Shown: positions 1 to 7,777 of the stretch, in pieces
How positions within the stretch are numbered: position 1 is the first letter of the stretch
Layout: each line of letters opens with the position of its first letter
Origin: Marinobacterium rhizophilum
GTDB lineage: Bacteria > Pseudomonadota > Gammaproteobacteria > Pseudomonadales > Balneatricaceae
NCBI RefSeq assembly: GCF_024397915.1
Contig: NZ_CP073347.1
Coordinates: 4,216,001-4,280,000 of the forward strand
Direction: 5' to 3'
DNA: 64,000 nucleotides
Notes under the pieces: generated by a model
The model's input: the letters and a program-made list of their open reading frames with translations, nothing else
Told to the model about the DNA's origin: nothing
Database searches by the model: none
Position numbers and translations under genes: made by a program

Positions 1-1
1 A

Positions 2-175
2 AAGACCATGAAGGTGAATGCCCTGTCGGCGACGGAGCGCGAACGTTTCCGCGAGGCGACCCAGCCGGTGGTGATTGAGGAGATTCGCCAGTCGCAGGAT
101 GACAAGGGTGTCGAGCTGCTGGATCTGTTCCTGAGTGAAACGCAGCAGGCCAACGGCAAGCTCTACCTGAACTAG
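2..175 (+). CDS. C-terminal end of a TRAP-type solute-binding protein (partial)
   Basis: The window opens inside this gene; only the last 57 codons are present, ending in TAG at 173-175. The visible helical tail, with the motif FREATQPVV followed by an acidic and polar end, resembles the C-terminus of DctP-type periplasmic substrate-binding proteins of TRAP transporters. The genes downstream (metallopeptidase, PLP enzyme, sugar kinase) suit a catabolic operon that begins with an uptake system. The assignment rests on a short fragment and on context, so it is tentative. A MITE-like repeat begins right after the stop codon. Confidence 0.5.
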   Translation, partial: KTMKVNALSATERERFREATQPVVIEEIRQSQDDKGVELLDLFLSETQQANGKLYLN

Positions 176-176
176 A

Positions 177-331
177 CAGGCTGTTGAATAGCTATCTGCG
201 TTGCTATAGCGGCGTTAAAAATCGTCTCAAGTCGGTCACTTAGCGGCCATAAACGCCCTCCATTCGACGATTTTTCGTCCGGGCGGCGCGCCGCTTGCGC
301 TAGCGGCCTCGCCAGCGCTTTCAACAACCTG
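177..331. repeat. MITE/REP-like dispersed repeat, copy 1
   Basis: This is a 155-bp element that recurs at 4731-4886. It begins CAGGCTGTTGAA and ends TTCAACAACCTG, giving near-perfect 12-bp terminal inverted repeats (11 of 12 match). Inside it, AAAAATCGTC and GACGATTTTT form a second inverted repeat. It contains no ORF. Both copies lie immediately downstream of a TAG stop codon, so they could act as terminators or be non-autonomous mobile elements with a preference for gene ends. No transposase is visible in the window. Confidence 0.75.
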
Positions 332-384
332 ACAAGTCCCCAGGCCCCGGACCTGTGTTCGGGGCCAACCTCTCGAGGTGTTTT

Positions 385-1872
385 ATGCGAGTTTTTGTAG
401 CCTCACTGGCCACCGAGACCAATACGTTTTCGCCGGTCTTCACGGATCTGGCGTCATTCAAGGAAAGCTTCTATGCCGCGCCCGGCGACCATCCGGCCAC
501 GCCAACCCTGTGCAGCGCACCCTTTATCGCCTGTCGCGAGAAAATCCCGGCGCTGGGCTGGGAACTGATCGAAGGCACCGCCGCCTGGGCCGAGCCCGGT
601 GGCCTGGTGAACCGCAGTACCTACGAGCTGTTGCGCGATGAAATACTCGGGCAACTCAGCGCCGCCCTGCCGGTCAATGCGGTGATCCTGGGGCTGCACG
701 GCGCCATGGTGGCCGATGGGTATGACGACTGCGAAGGTGATCTGCTGGAACGGGTGCGTGCTTTGGTGGGGCCGACGGCGACCATCGCCGCCGAGTTCGA
801 CCCCCACAGCCACCTGACGGCCAAACGGGTTGCGCAGGCGGATATCCTGCTGGCCTTCAAGGAGTTTCCCCATACGGACTTTGTCGACCGTGCCCGGGAT
901 CTGGTGGATCTGGCGGTGCGCCATGTGAAGGGAGAAATCAAGCCGACGGCAGCGGTGTTCGACTGCAAGATGATCGAGGTGCTGCCCACAAGCCTTGAAC
1001 CCATGCGCAGCTTCGTGGACCGCCTGCATCAGCTGGAGCAGGCACCGGACGTTTTGTCGATCTCGGTGATTCATGGCTTCATGGCCGGCGATGTACCTGA
1101 GATGGGCACCCGGTTGCTGGTCATTACCGACAATGACCAGGCCCGCGCCGACAGCCTGGCGCAGTCACTTGGCATGGAGCTGTTTTCCTTTCGCGGCAAG
1201 ACGCGCCCGCCCTATATCGCCCCTGAGCTGGCGATCGCAGAGGCCCAGGCGTCGTCGCGCCAGCCCGTGGTTATCGCCGATGTCTGGGACAACCCCGGCG
1301 GCGGTGTGGCCGGGGACTCGACCCTGGTACTGCAGAAAATGCTCGAGATGGGGGTGACTGATGCGGCTGTAGGCACCATCTGGGACCCGATGGCGGTACG
1401 CTTTTGCGTGGCTGCGGGAGAGGGGGCCAGGATCAGGCTGCGTTTTGGCGGCAAGGCCGGGGACAATGCCGGCGCCCCCATGGATGCCTGGGTGGATATC
1501 CGCAAGGTGGTGCACGATGCCGTGCAGAGCTTTGGTGACAGCGTAGTCCCCCTGGGGGACAGTGTCTGTATACGCCTTGCCGATACGGCCATCGATGTGG
1601 TGCTCAACAGCAACCGTTCCCAGGCTTTTTCACCGGACCTGTTCAGCAACCTGGGTATAGACCCTGCGGCCAAGCCGATCCTGCTGATCAAGTCGACCAA
1701 CCACTTTTACGATGCATTCGCTGCCATCAGCCAGCACATTATTTACTGTGATGCGGGGGGGCCTTATCCGAGTAACCCCGTCACCAGCCACTATCGCAAG
1801 ATGACCCGGGCGATCTGGCCGATTGTTGAGAACCCCCACGGTCTTGCAGGCGATGTGATGGAGCGAAGCTGA
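385..1872 (+). CDS. M81 family metallopeptidase (MlrC-like)
   Basis: A 495-aa protein of the M81/MlrC family, putative zinc hydrolases named after the microcystin-degradation protein MlrC. Family motifs are HGAM (105-108) followed by DDCEGD, DPHSH (139-143), FPHTD (161-165) and DNPGGG (302-307) followed by GDST. The length is normal for the family. I chose ATG 385 over an upstream GTG at 355 because GAGGTG lies at the right distance before it and family proteins begin close to the VFVASLATETNTFSP segment. It sits between a probable TRAP binding protein and a PLP enzyme and so may hydrolyse an imported amide or peptide-like compound; the substrate is unknown. Its stop overlaps the next ATG (TGATG), and its 3' end is repeated downstream. 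Confidence 0.88.
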   Translation: MRVFVASLATETNTFSPVFTDLASFKESFYAAPGDHPATPTLCSAPFIACREKIPALGWELIEGTAAWAEPGGLVNRSTYELLRDEILGQLSAALPVNAVILGLHGAMVADGYDDCEGDLLERVRALVGPTATIAAEFDPHSHLTAKRVAQADILLAFKEFPHTDFVDRARDLVDLAVRHVKGEIKPTAAVFDCKMIEVLPTSLEPMRSFVDRLHQLEQAPDVLSISVIHGFMAGDVPEMGTRLLVITDNDQARADSLAQSLGMELFSFRGKTRPPYIAPELAIAEAQASSRQPVVIADVWDNPGGGVAGDSTLVLQKMLEMGVTDAAVGTIWDPMAVRFCVAAGEGARIRLRFGGKAGDNAGAPMDAWVDIRKVVHDAVQSFGDSVVPLGDSVCIRLADTAIDVVLNSNRSQAFSPDLFSNLGIDPAAKPILLIKSTNHFYDAFAAISQHIIYCDAGGPYPSNPVTSHYRKMTRAIWPIVENPHGLAGDVMERS

Positions 1873-2030
1873 TGCTGCATCCGCGATTTATGACAGCGGG
1901 TGGGCCGGCGCACCACCGTATCCGCAGCAGCAACCCGGTCACCAGCAACTATCGCAAGATGACCCGCCCGATCTGGCCTATTGTGGATAATCCCCATGGG
2001 ATGGTGGGCGACACGCAGGAGAAAGGCTGA
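1872..2030 (+). CDS. Chimeric mini-ORF, echo of the M81 gene end
   Basis: An intact 52-codon ORF. It begins MLHPRF, like the downstream PLP enzyme (MLYPQL), and its last ~32 residues match the M81 C-terminus (NPVTSNYRKMTRPIWP against NPVTSHYRKMTRAIWP). Its ATG overlaps the M81 stop as TGATG and its own TGA overlaps another ATG in the same way, with GGAG Shine-Dalgarno sequences kept before each. It looks like a downstream-start/upstream-end fusion left by tandem duplication and internal deletion. Translation is plausible through coupling. No independent function can be assigned. Confidence 0.55.
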   Translation: MLHPRFMTAGGPAHHRIRSSNPVTSNYRKMTRPIWPIVDNPHGMVGDTQEKG

Positions 2031-2118
2031 TGCTGCACCCGCGATTTAAGCCCGCGCGATCTGGCCGATCATTGAAGATCCCCATGCGCTCACCGACGAC
2101 ACACTGGAGAAAAACTGA
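2030..2118 (+). pseudogene. Second, frame-disrupted echo of the M81 gene end
   Basis: A shorter third version of the same junction. It opens with ATG and MLHPRF, but the M81-like tail (AIWPIIEDPHALTDD in the M81 frame) is now in a different frame from that ATG. Translation from 2030 would end at 2137, inside the next gene. The M81-frame tail still ends in TGATG, which provides the start of the PLP enzyme at 2118, and keeps a GGAG ribosome-binding site. I read it as a decayed duplication remnant. Confidence 0.6.
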
Positions 2119-3179
2119 TGCTGTATCCGCAACTTGATACCCCCTGCGTGCTGATTGACGAGGCCATACTGGAAGCCAATATCCGGGGTTTCCAGGCCTA
2201 TTGCGATGAGCACGGGTTGCCGGTGCGCCCCCATATCAAGACCCACAAGTTGCCCTGGGTCGCGCGCAAGCAGCTGGACGCCGGGGCTATTGGCATAACC
2301 TGCCAGAAGGTGGGGGAAGCCGAGGTTTTCGCGCAGGCGGGATTTGACGACATCCTGATCAGCTACAACATCCTTGGTAGCGCCAAGTTGGCCCGGCTGC
2401 TGCAGCTCGCAGGCCAGGTTAAATCGCTGGCGGTGGTGGCTGATAGCGAAGCCGTGCTGCAGGGACTTTCGGCGGCTTTTGCTGACAGCGGACGAACCCT
2501 GGATGTGCTGGTGGAGTGCGATACAGGTGCCGGTCGCTGCGGCGTGCAAAGCCCGCAGCAGGCCACGCAGCTGGCGGCGCTGGTTGCAGCTTTGCCGGGG
2601 CTGCGCCTGCGCGGTCTCATGACCTACCCGGCGGCGCATAGCGAAGCCGTAGTACAGCAATGGTTCAGTCGGGCGGCTGCGCTCTGTGACGCCCAGGGCC
2701 TTGCGCTCGAGGTGTTCAGCAGTGGCGGCACGCCCAGCATGTGGCACGCGCACGAAGCCCCCATCGTCAATGAATACCGCATTGGCACCTACGTGTACCA
2801 GGACCGCTCCCAGATGGCTGCCGGCGCGTGCAAGGAAGCGGACTGTGCCCTGACGGTGTTGACCACCGTGGTCAGTGTGCCGGTGCCAGGAAGGGTCATT
2901 GTGGATGCGGGCAGCAAGGCGCTGACCTCGGACCTGCTGGGGCAGGACGGTTATGGACAGGTGCTGAGGTATCCACAGGCGCGTGTGACCGGGCTCAGTG
3001 AAGAGCACGGGGTGCTGGATTTCTCGGGCTGCCACCAGGCGCCGGTGGTGGGTGAGCGGCTGCAGATTATTCCCAACCACGCCTGCCCGGTCTCCAACCT
3101 GTTTGACGAGGTGCATTTCTGCCGCGACGGCGAATTTCTTCGAACCGAGCAGGTTCAGGCGCGCGGCAAGGTCTGCTAG
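2118..3179 (+). CDS. D-TA family PLP-dependent enzyme (D-threonine aldolase/D-serine dehydratase-like)
   Basis: A 353-aa fold-type III PLP enzyme with an alanine-racemase-like barrel followed by a D-serine-dehydratase-like domain. The N-terminal motif RPHIKTHK contains the expected Schiff-base lysine (K41). PNHACP near the end supplies the family's metal-binding His and Cys (H321, C323). Such enzymes cleave or dehydrate D-3-hydroxy amino acids. The start ATG at 2118 overlaps the end of the preceding echo sequence and has GGAG upstream. The sugar kinase follows 8 nt after the stop, so the two are probably cotranscribed. The substrate is unknown. Confidence 0.87.
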   Translation: MLYPQLDTPCVLIDEAILEANIRGFQAYCDEHGLPVRPHIKTHKLPWVARKQLDAGAIGITCQKVGEAEVFAQAGFDDILISYNILGSAKLARLLQLAGQVKSLAVVADSEAVLQGLSAAFADSGRTLDVLVECDTGAGRCGVQSPQQATQLAALVAALPGLRLRGLMTYPAAHSEAVVQQWFSRAAALCDAQGLALEVFSSGGTPSMWHAHEAPIVNEYRIGTYVYQDRSQMAAGACKEADCALTVLTTVVSVPVPGRVIVDAGSKALTSDLLGQDGYGQVLRYPQARVTGLSEEHGVLDFSGCHQAPVVGERLQIIPNHACPVSNLFDEVHFCRDGEFLRTEQVQARGKVC

Positions 3180-3187
3180 GAGGCTTC

Positions 3188-4177
3188 ATGGATAACCAGG
3201 TTTATGACATTGTTGGGCTCGGTGAGACGCTGCTGCGCCTGACGCCGCCTAAGCTTGAGCGCCTGGATCAGAGTGCGGGCTTCGATGTGCAGGTGGGCGG
3301 CTGTGAGTCGAATACCCTGAGTGCCATGGCGCGCCTGGGATTCAGCTGCGCCTGGCTGTCACGTTTGCCGGAAAGCGAACTGGGTGACCGGGTGCGGCAG
3401 ACGTTGCGCCAGCACAATGTCGATGTGCAGCATGTCTGCCCCGGGGGCGATGACCGCATGGGGCTGTACTTTTACGAGCCGGGGCGGGCACCGCACCTTA
3501 GCCAGGTGATCTATGACCGTGCCGATTCGGCCATGGCCCGCATGACGCCTGCCGACCTGCCGACCGCCTTGTTCCAGCCGGGCAGGGCGCGCCTGTTTCA
3601 TACATCGGGTATCACGCTGGGGCTGTCGGCATCGGCCAGTGCGACGGCACAGCAGGCGCTGAAACTGGCCCGCTCGGCGGGTATTCCCTGCAGCCTGGAT
3701 ATCAATTTTCGCCAGCGGCTCTGGTCGGCCCGGCAGGCGCGCCAGTGCCTGGAGCCCCTGCTGGGGCAGCTGGAGCTGCTGCTGGTGGCGGAGCGGGACA
3801 TTCAGGCGTTATGGCCCGAAGCCTGGGATGCCAGCTCCCCTGAGGCGACGCTGCGGCGCTTTCAAGGCTTTGCGCCGAACAGTCTGCTGGTCATGACGCG
3901 CGGCAGCGCCGGCGCGACCCTGCTGACACCGGCGGGTGAGCTGTACCGGGTGGATGCGTTTGTGGCCCGGGAAGTGGAACGCCTGGGCGGTGGTGATGCC
4001 TTTGCCGCCGGTTTTCTCAGCGCCTGGCTCGAGGGCAAGGATTACCCGCAGGCCCTGCGCCAGGGTGCCGCGGTGGCGGCCTTCAAATATGCCACGCCCG
4101 GTGATATCGCCTGGATCAATCGCCGCCAGCTCGAACGCCTGCTGGCGGATCCTGCGGCGACAGAGCTGTGCCGCTAG
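3188..4177 (+). CDS. PfkB-family sugar kinase (2-keto-3-deoxygluconate kinase-like)
   Basis: A 329-aa ribokinase/PfkB-family carbohydrate kinase. The N-terminal region has the usual glycine-rich substrate-binding segment (VGGCESNTLSAMARLG). The C-terminal signature GGGDAFAAGF, starting at residue 267, holds the catalytic Asp270. The length is typical. AGGAGG precedes the ATG. The gene lies 8 nt after the D-TA enzyme and ends the operon. It may phosphorylate a keto-sugar acid or a related carbon skeleton released by the upstream enzymes, but no specificity can be read from the sequence. Confidence 0.87.
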   Translation: MDNQVYDIVGLGETLLRLTPPKLERLDQSAGFDVQVGGCESNTLSAMARLGFSCAWLSRLPESELGDRVRQTLRQHNVDVQHVCPGGDDRMGLYFYEPGRAPHLSQVIYDRADSAMARMTPADLPTALFQPGRARLFHTSGITLGLSASASATAQQALKLARSAGIPCSLDINFRQRLWSARQARQCLEPLLGQLELLLVAERDIQALWPEAWDASSPEATLRRFQGFAPNSLLVMTRGSAGATLLTPAGELYRVDAFVAREVERLGGGDAFAAGFLSAWLEGKDYPQALRQGAAVAAFKYATPGDIAWINRRQLERLLADPAATELCR

Positions 4178-4249
4178 CCGGCTTCTGACGGTCTGATGCC
4201 GTTGGCCCGGCTACACTGTTGGCATCTTGTGCAGTCGGTGGGCCTGGCC

Positions 4250-4729
4250 ATGAAAAATATTATTATCGGAATGCTGCTCGGGGTCATTATGGGTGGTGCC
4301 GGCGGCTTTGCGCTGGGCATTTTCGCCTTCCCGTATCTGTTTCCGCCACCGCCGCTGAACGAGACGGTGGCGCACCTGGATACCGGCGAGCGGCTGGCCC
4401 GAGGCCGCTTTATCCATGCCAATCCATCAGATCCCGTGCACTATGGCCGGGGTGGGGTCAGTGTCTACCCGGCGCTAGTGCACCTTGAAGCCGACTTCGA
4501 AGTGGGTCCGGGGCCCAAGTACCATGTCTACCTGGTACCGGGAGACGTTACCGGGGATACGGCGGTCGAACAGACGATGTTCGTGGACCTGGGGCGCCTG
4601 AGGGCCTTCAGTGGCAGCCAGAACTACCCGATTCCGGCCGGCGTGGACCTGGCCGACTTTCAGAGTCTGGTGATCTGGTGTGAACAGTTTGGGGTGCTTA
4701 TATCACCGGCACGGCTTGAAGTGCCCTAG
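4250..4729 (+). CDS. Membrane-anchored DM13-domain protein
   Basis: A 159-aa protein with one N-terminal hydrophobic segment (about residues 3-28) and then a domain that reads as DM13: a VSVYP segment, KYHVYLVPG, the later YPIPAGVD and a single cysteine in VIWCEQFGVLIS. DM13 domains are proposed redox or electron-transfer modules of secreted proteins. I chose ATG 4250 because the signal-anchor starts there; an in-frame ATG at 4196 would add an unlikely 18-residue leader. It stands alone, and its TAG stop runs straight into a repeat copy. Confidence 0.75.
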   Translation: MKNIIIGMLLGVIMGGAGGFALGIFAFPYLFPPPPLNETVAHLDTGERLARGRFIHANPSDPVHYGRGGVSVYPALVHLEADFEVGPGPKYHVYLVPGDVTGDTAVEQTMFVDLGRLRAFSGSQNYPIPAGVDLADFQSLVIWCEQFGVLISPARLEVP

Positions 4730-4730
4730 A

Positions 4731-4886
4731 CAGGCTGTTGAAAAACTACCTGCGTTGCTATCGCAGCGTTAAAAACCGTCTCAAGTCGGTCATTTATAGG
4801 CCATAAACTCCCTCATTTCGACGGTTTTTCGTTCGGGCGGCGCGCCGCTTGCGCTAGCTGCCTCGCCAACGCTTTTCAAGAACCTG
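4731..4886. repeat. MITE/REP-like dispersed repeat, copy 2
   Basis: The second copy of the element at 177-331, about 156 bp with scattered substitutions. It begins CAGGCTGTTGAA and ends TTCAAGAACCTG (10 of 12 terminal matches) and keeps an internal inverted repeat (AAAAACCGTC/GACGGTTTTT). Compensatory change in this internal stem relative to copy 1 (AT to CG) suggests the stem is under selection. It fills the space between the convergent DM13 and DUF3108 genes and could act as a bidirectional terminator. Confidence 0.75.
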
Positions 4887-4900
4887 CCAGGCAGGCGGGG

Positions 4901-5608
4901 TCAGCGCAGCCATTGCCGAAATGCCGGACTCTGCTGCAGGCTTTTCAAGCTGATGCTGTAACTGTCGCCGTCCTCGGTATGGCGCAGGCGCATCAGTTGA
5001 TAGCCGTTGTCGGGACTGAACCAGAGAAGGGTTTCCTGGCTGGGGTCGCTGTCCCGTTTGCGCAGGCGCAGGTTGTCGAGGGGTTGCCCGCCCAGCTGCA
5101 GGGTTTCCCTGCCATCAATCTCGAAACGGTAGTCCTTGAGCTTGCTGCGGCTCACAAAACGGTAGTGGTAGTCGCCGCTCTGGCGGGCCAGGTCCTGCTG
5201 CAGCTTGAGCTGGTACAGCAGGGGGTCAAGGGTGCCAGGTGCAATACTGATGGCGCGCTGCCCCTTCTTGTCGGCGAAGATCACGCTGTCGCCAGCCTCG
5301 TTGAAGCGCAGCTCGTACTGGCGTGAAATGCCCAGTACGGACTGATTGTAGCGGTACAGCTGCGGTATCCAGCGCCCGCTGGAATCGCGCCTGAAGGTGC
5401 TGCTTTCCTCGATACGCGCAATGGCGCCCCTGGCACGGGATTCGAACTGATAGCGGTTGGTGCCCAGCGGCTTGAGTGTACGTTCCAGTGTTAGGTCAAA
5501 CCCCTTGTACTGGGCACTGTAGCGGGTATTCAGCAGTGGCTCGGCAGCCTGGGCGCTGCCTGCAAAGAGCAGGGTGAACAGCAGCAGGGGGGCAAGACGT
5601 TTGTACAT
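4901..5608 (-). CDS. DUF3108 domain-containing secreted protein
   Basis: A 235-aa protein with a clear signal peptide (MYKRLAPLLLFTLLFAGSAQA, cleaved after AQA) and a beta-rich body typical of DUF3108 periplasmic proteins: an opening TRYSAQYKG strand, a YRYNQS segment, then LDPLLYQLKLQQDL and a C-terminal LWFSPDNGYQLMRLRHTEDGD region. The family is of unknown function and probably periplasmic or envelope-associated. It is divergent from the cupredoxin-like gene across a 148-bp spacer that should hold both promoters. Confidence 0.85.
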   Translation of the reverse strand: MYKRLAPLLLFTLLFAGSAQAAEPLLNTRYSAQYKGFDLTLERTLKPLGTNRYQFESRARGAIARIEESSTFRRDSSGRWIPQLYRYNQSVLGISRQYELRFNEAGDSVIFADKKGQRAISIAPGTLDPLLYQLKLQQDLARQSGDYHYRFVSRSKLKDYRFEIDGRETLQLGGQPLDNLRLRKRDSDPSQETLLWFSPDNGYQLMRLRHTEDGDSYSISLKSLQQSPAFRQWLR

Positions 5609-5756
5609 CCCATGGTCCTCGAAGACGTTGTATTAGCTATACCTCGGGACCAGTGTACGGCAAATGAATGTCGGCGGGCTTTCAGCCTGTTTTCACCGAG
5701 CCTGCCTAGACTGGCGGCACGGCTGATGACACACAACTCCTGATGAGGTGAATAGG

Positions 5757-6233
5757 ATGAACAAGCAGCATTTTCCTGGTGCCGCGGTACGCAGTGGACT
5801 TTTCGCGCTGGCGCTGGCGCTACCATGGGCAGCGCAGGCTGATGAGCCCCAGGTGATCCACCTGACCCAGACAGGCTGCCAGTTCGTTGAAAGCGAAAAT
5901 GGCATGGATCATGGTTACAGCACCAGCAGCAAGGCGGACTGCGAGGCCATCAATGCGCAATCCGGCGAGGAACGCCTGGCGGGCGCCAAACCACTGGAGC
6001 TTGAGCCGGGTCGCTATATCTTCAGGGTCAGTAACGAGAATGTGCCCTATGAACTGGGGTTCTGGTTGCGTGGCGCAACCCTGGTGGATCGCGCCCTGCT
6101 GCCCAGTGTCTCGGGCGGTGGCCTGGCCCAGGGCACGACCCGGGACTACGAAATCGAACTTAAGCCCGGCGAGTATCACTATTCGTGCCCGCTGAACCCG
6201 ACACCAAATTACAGTCTGGTGGTAAAAGGCTAA
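5757..6233 (+). CDS. Secreted cupredoxin-like protein
   Basis: A 158-aa protein with a signal peptide (cleavage around AAQADEP). The mature part ends in GEYHYSCPLNPTPNYSLVVKG, a loop of the kind that closes a cupredoxin fold, with a Cys flanked by small and proline residues. The preceding strands (GRYIFRVSNENVPYELGFWL) fit a copper-binding domain of the plastocyanin/azurin type. The full set of copper ligands is not evident, so metal binding is not assured. ATG 5757 was chosen over GTG 5748; GAGGTG lies just upstream. Confidence 0.65.
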   Translation: MNKQHFPGAAVRSGLFALALALPWAAQADEPQVIHLTQTGCQFVESENGMDHGYSTSSKADCEAINAQSGEERLAGAKPLELEPGRYIFRVSNENVPYELGFWLRGATLVDRALLPSVSGGGLAQGTTRDYEIELKPGEYHYSCPLNPTPNYSLVVKG

Positions 6234-6753
6234 CCCGCGCGTTCCATTCATCAGCGCTAGATTGGATGGGGCTATACGAAAAGTATCTAAGAAAGGTCGG
6301 TATCCGCTGCTATATTTGCACTGCAAAGAAAATTCGGTAAAAACTGAAATATCGCAATCTAGGCTTTGCCGATTGTTACGTTGTCTGCCAAGGGCAGCAA
6401 TACGCAAACGCTGGAGAAAGGCGCAGGGATAGGCAACGGTTCTGCTGGAGAAACCGGTTATTGTCTGCATGATTGCGACAGGGATGTCGCGGTTTGTGCT
6501 AAACCCCTGGCAACTGCTGTCAACAGACCTTGTTTGAACTCGGATGACTCCCCCTCTTGCAGGACACCCAATCCCCTGGCTTGCGTCTTTCTGGATGGTG
6601 TCTGGTTCCCGAACGCGCTATTGCCCTGCGCGGTAACTTATCCACCGGCCTGATTCTCATGATTTGGTCGTAATGTGTGCGGGGGCGCTGGGCAGCGCGG
6701 CGGGCTCAGTGCTAGGCTGCGCGCTTTCGGGCTGATACGGATTTCGAATTCCC
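6234..6753 (+). other. 520-bp non-coding spacer with three predicted hairpins
   Basis: No convincing gene is present; the only long ORF (6366-6653) is Cys-, Pro- and Asn-rich with no family resemblance. Three inverted repeats follow one another: CTGCC/GGCAG flanked by TTG/CAA (6381-6400), CGGTT/AACCG (6437-6456) and GCGACA-GGGA-TGTCGC (6475-6490). They could belong to a structured 5' leader of the TSUP gene or to a small RNA. I could not match them to a known riboswitch. Confidence 0.3.
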
Positions 6754-7536
6754 ATGACGGACTTACTTGGCTGGCAGTATGCCCTGATCGGGCTGATTTT
6801 TGTCTGGAGCGGCTTTGTACGCTCGGGGCTGGGCTTTGGCGGTGCGGTGCTGTCGCTGCCGTTCCTGCTGTTGATCCTGGACGAGCCGCTGGTGTTCCTG
6901 CCGCTGATCGCGGTGCACCTGCTGGTGTTCTCCAGCCTGATCGCCTGGCAGGGGTATCGCCGCAACCGGCGCGAGCCCGCGGCGGCCGGTGGCGGCAATA
7001 TCGACTGGGTCTACCTGAAAAGCTCGCTGAAAGTCATGATTATCCCCAAGCTGGTGGGGGTCTTCGGGCTGCTGACGCTGCCGGGGGATATCATGACAAG
7101 CATCATCTTTGCCATCGTCATCGTTTATGCCGTGGGTTATGTGCTGGACCGGCCCTTTCGCAGTAACAACCCCTATGTGGACAAGCTGTTCCTGATACTG
7201 GGCGGCTATGTCAGTGGCACCTCGCTGATCGGTGCGCCACTGATCGTGGCGGTGTATGGCACCCACGTGGCCAGGCATCAGCTGCGCGATACCCTGTTCG
7301 TGCTCTGGTTTATCCTGGTGGTGATCAAGATGACCTCCTTCCTGATCGCCGGCGTCGATCTGCAGCTGATTCATCATCTCTGGTTGCTGCCGTGCGCTTT
7401 TGTCGGTCACCTGATCGGCGAGCGTTTTCACCGCACGCTGCTGAAATCCGAGACGCCGCTGTTCTTTCGCGTGCTGGGCGGCGTGCTGATCCTGGTCAGC
7501 CTGATGGGCATGGCACGGACCTTTGGCCTGTTGTAA
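6754..7536 (+). CDS. TSUP (TauE/SafE) family membrane permease
   Basis: A 260-aa polytopic membrane protein of the TauE/SafE family, whose members are proposed exporters or importers of sulfite and organosulfonates. The N-terminal half contains the family signature GFVRSGLGFGGA, and the second half repeats the pattern with GGYVSGTSLIGAPL. Around seven to eight hydrophobic segments are visible, which is normal for the family. It is not in an operon. Its 3' end is duplicated immediately downstream. Confidence 0.85.
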   Translation: MTDLLGWQYALIGLIFVWSGFVRSGLGFGGAVLSLPFLLLILDEPLVFLPLIAVHLLVFSSLIAWQGYRRNRREPAAAGGGNIDWVYLKSSLKVMIIPKLVGVFGLLTLPGDIMTSIIFAIVIVYAVGYVLDRPFRSNNPYVDKLFLILGGYVSGTSLIGAPLIVAVYGTHVARHQLRDTLFVLWFILVVIKMTSFLIAGVDLQLIHHLWLLPCAFVGHLIGERFHRTLLKSETPLFFRVLGGVLILVSLMGMARTFGLL

Positions 7537-7743
7537 GAGGCACAGATAGCGGGGCTGGACTGCAGCGGATTCAGCATTCCAGGCTGCTGGCTGTTGTCCT
7601 GGGCTTTCGTCGGTCACCTGATCGGCGAGCGTTTTCACCGTACGCTGCTGAAATTCGAGACGCCGCTGTTCTTTCGCGTGCTGGGTGGGGTGCTGATCCT
7701 GGTCAGCCTGATGGGCATGGCGCGGACCTTTGGCCTGTTGTAA
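7537..7743 (+). pseudogene. In-frame duplicate of the TSUP gene 3' end
   Basis: From about 7603 the sequence repeats TSUP positions 7396-7536 with only a few substitutions and ends in the same FGLL-stop; weaker similarity extends back to about 7556. The segment is exactly 69 codons, in frame with the TSUP stop at 7534-7536 and free of other stops, so readthrough would add a second C-terminal segment. No start codon with a ribosome-binding site is visible. It is best read as a duplication remnant. Confidence 0.8.
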
Positions 7744-7777
7744 CGCCGGACCAGGCGCCCGTTTTCCTGATGGCCTG

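Noticed and set aside
6380..6470. Possible cyclic-di-GMP (GEMM) or other riboswitch
   Set aside because: Some short GEMM-like words (GCAAACGC, GAGAAA) occur, but the conserved order and the GNRA/receptor pair cannot be matched.
6366..6653. A 95-codon ORF in the spacer before the TSUP gene
   Set aside because: Low-complexity composition, no ribosome-binding site and no family pattern; the DNA there forms hairpins instead.
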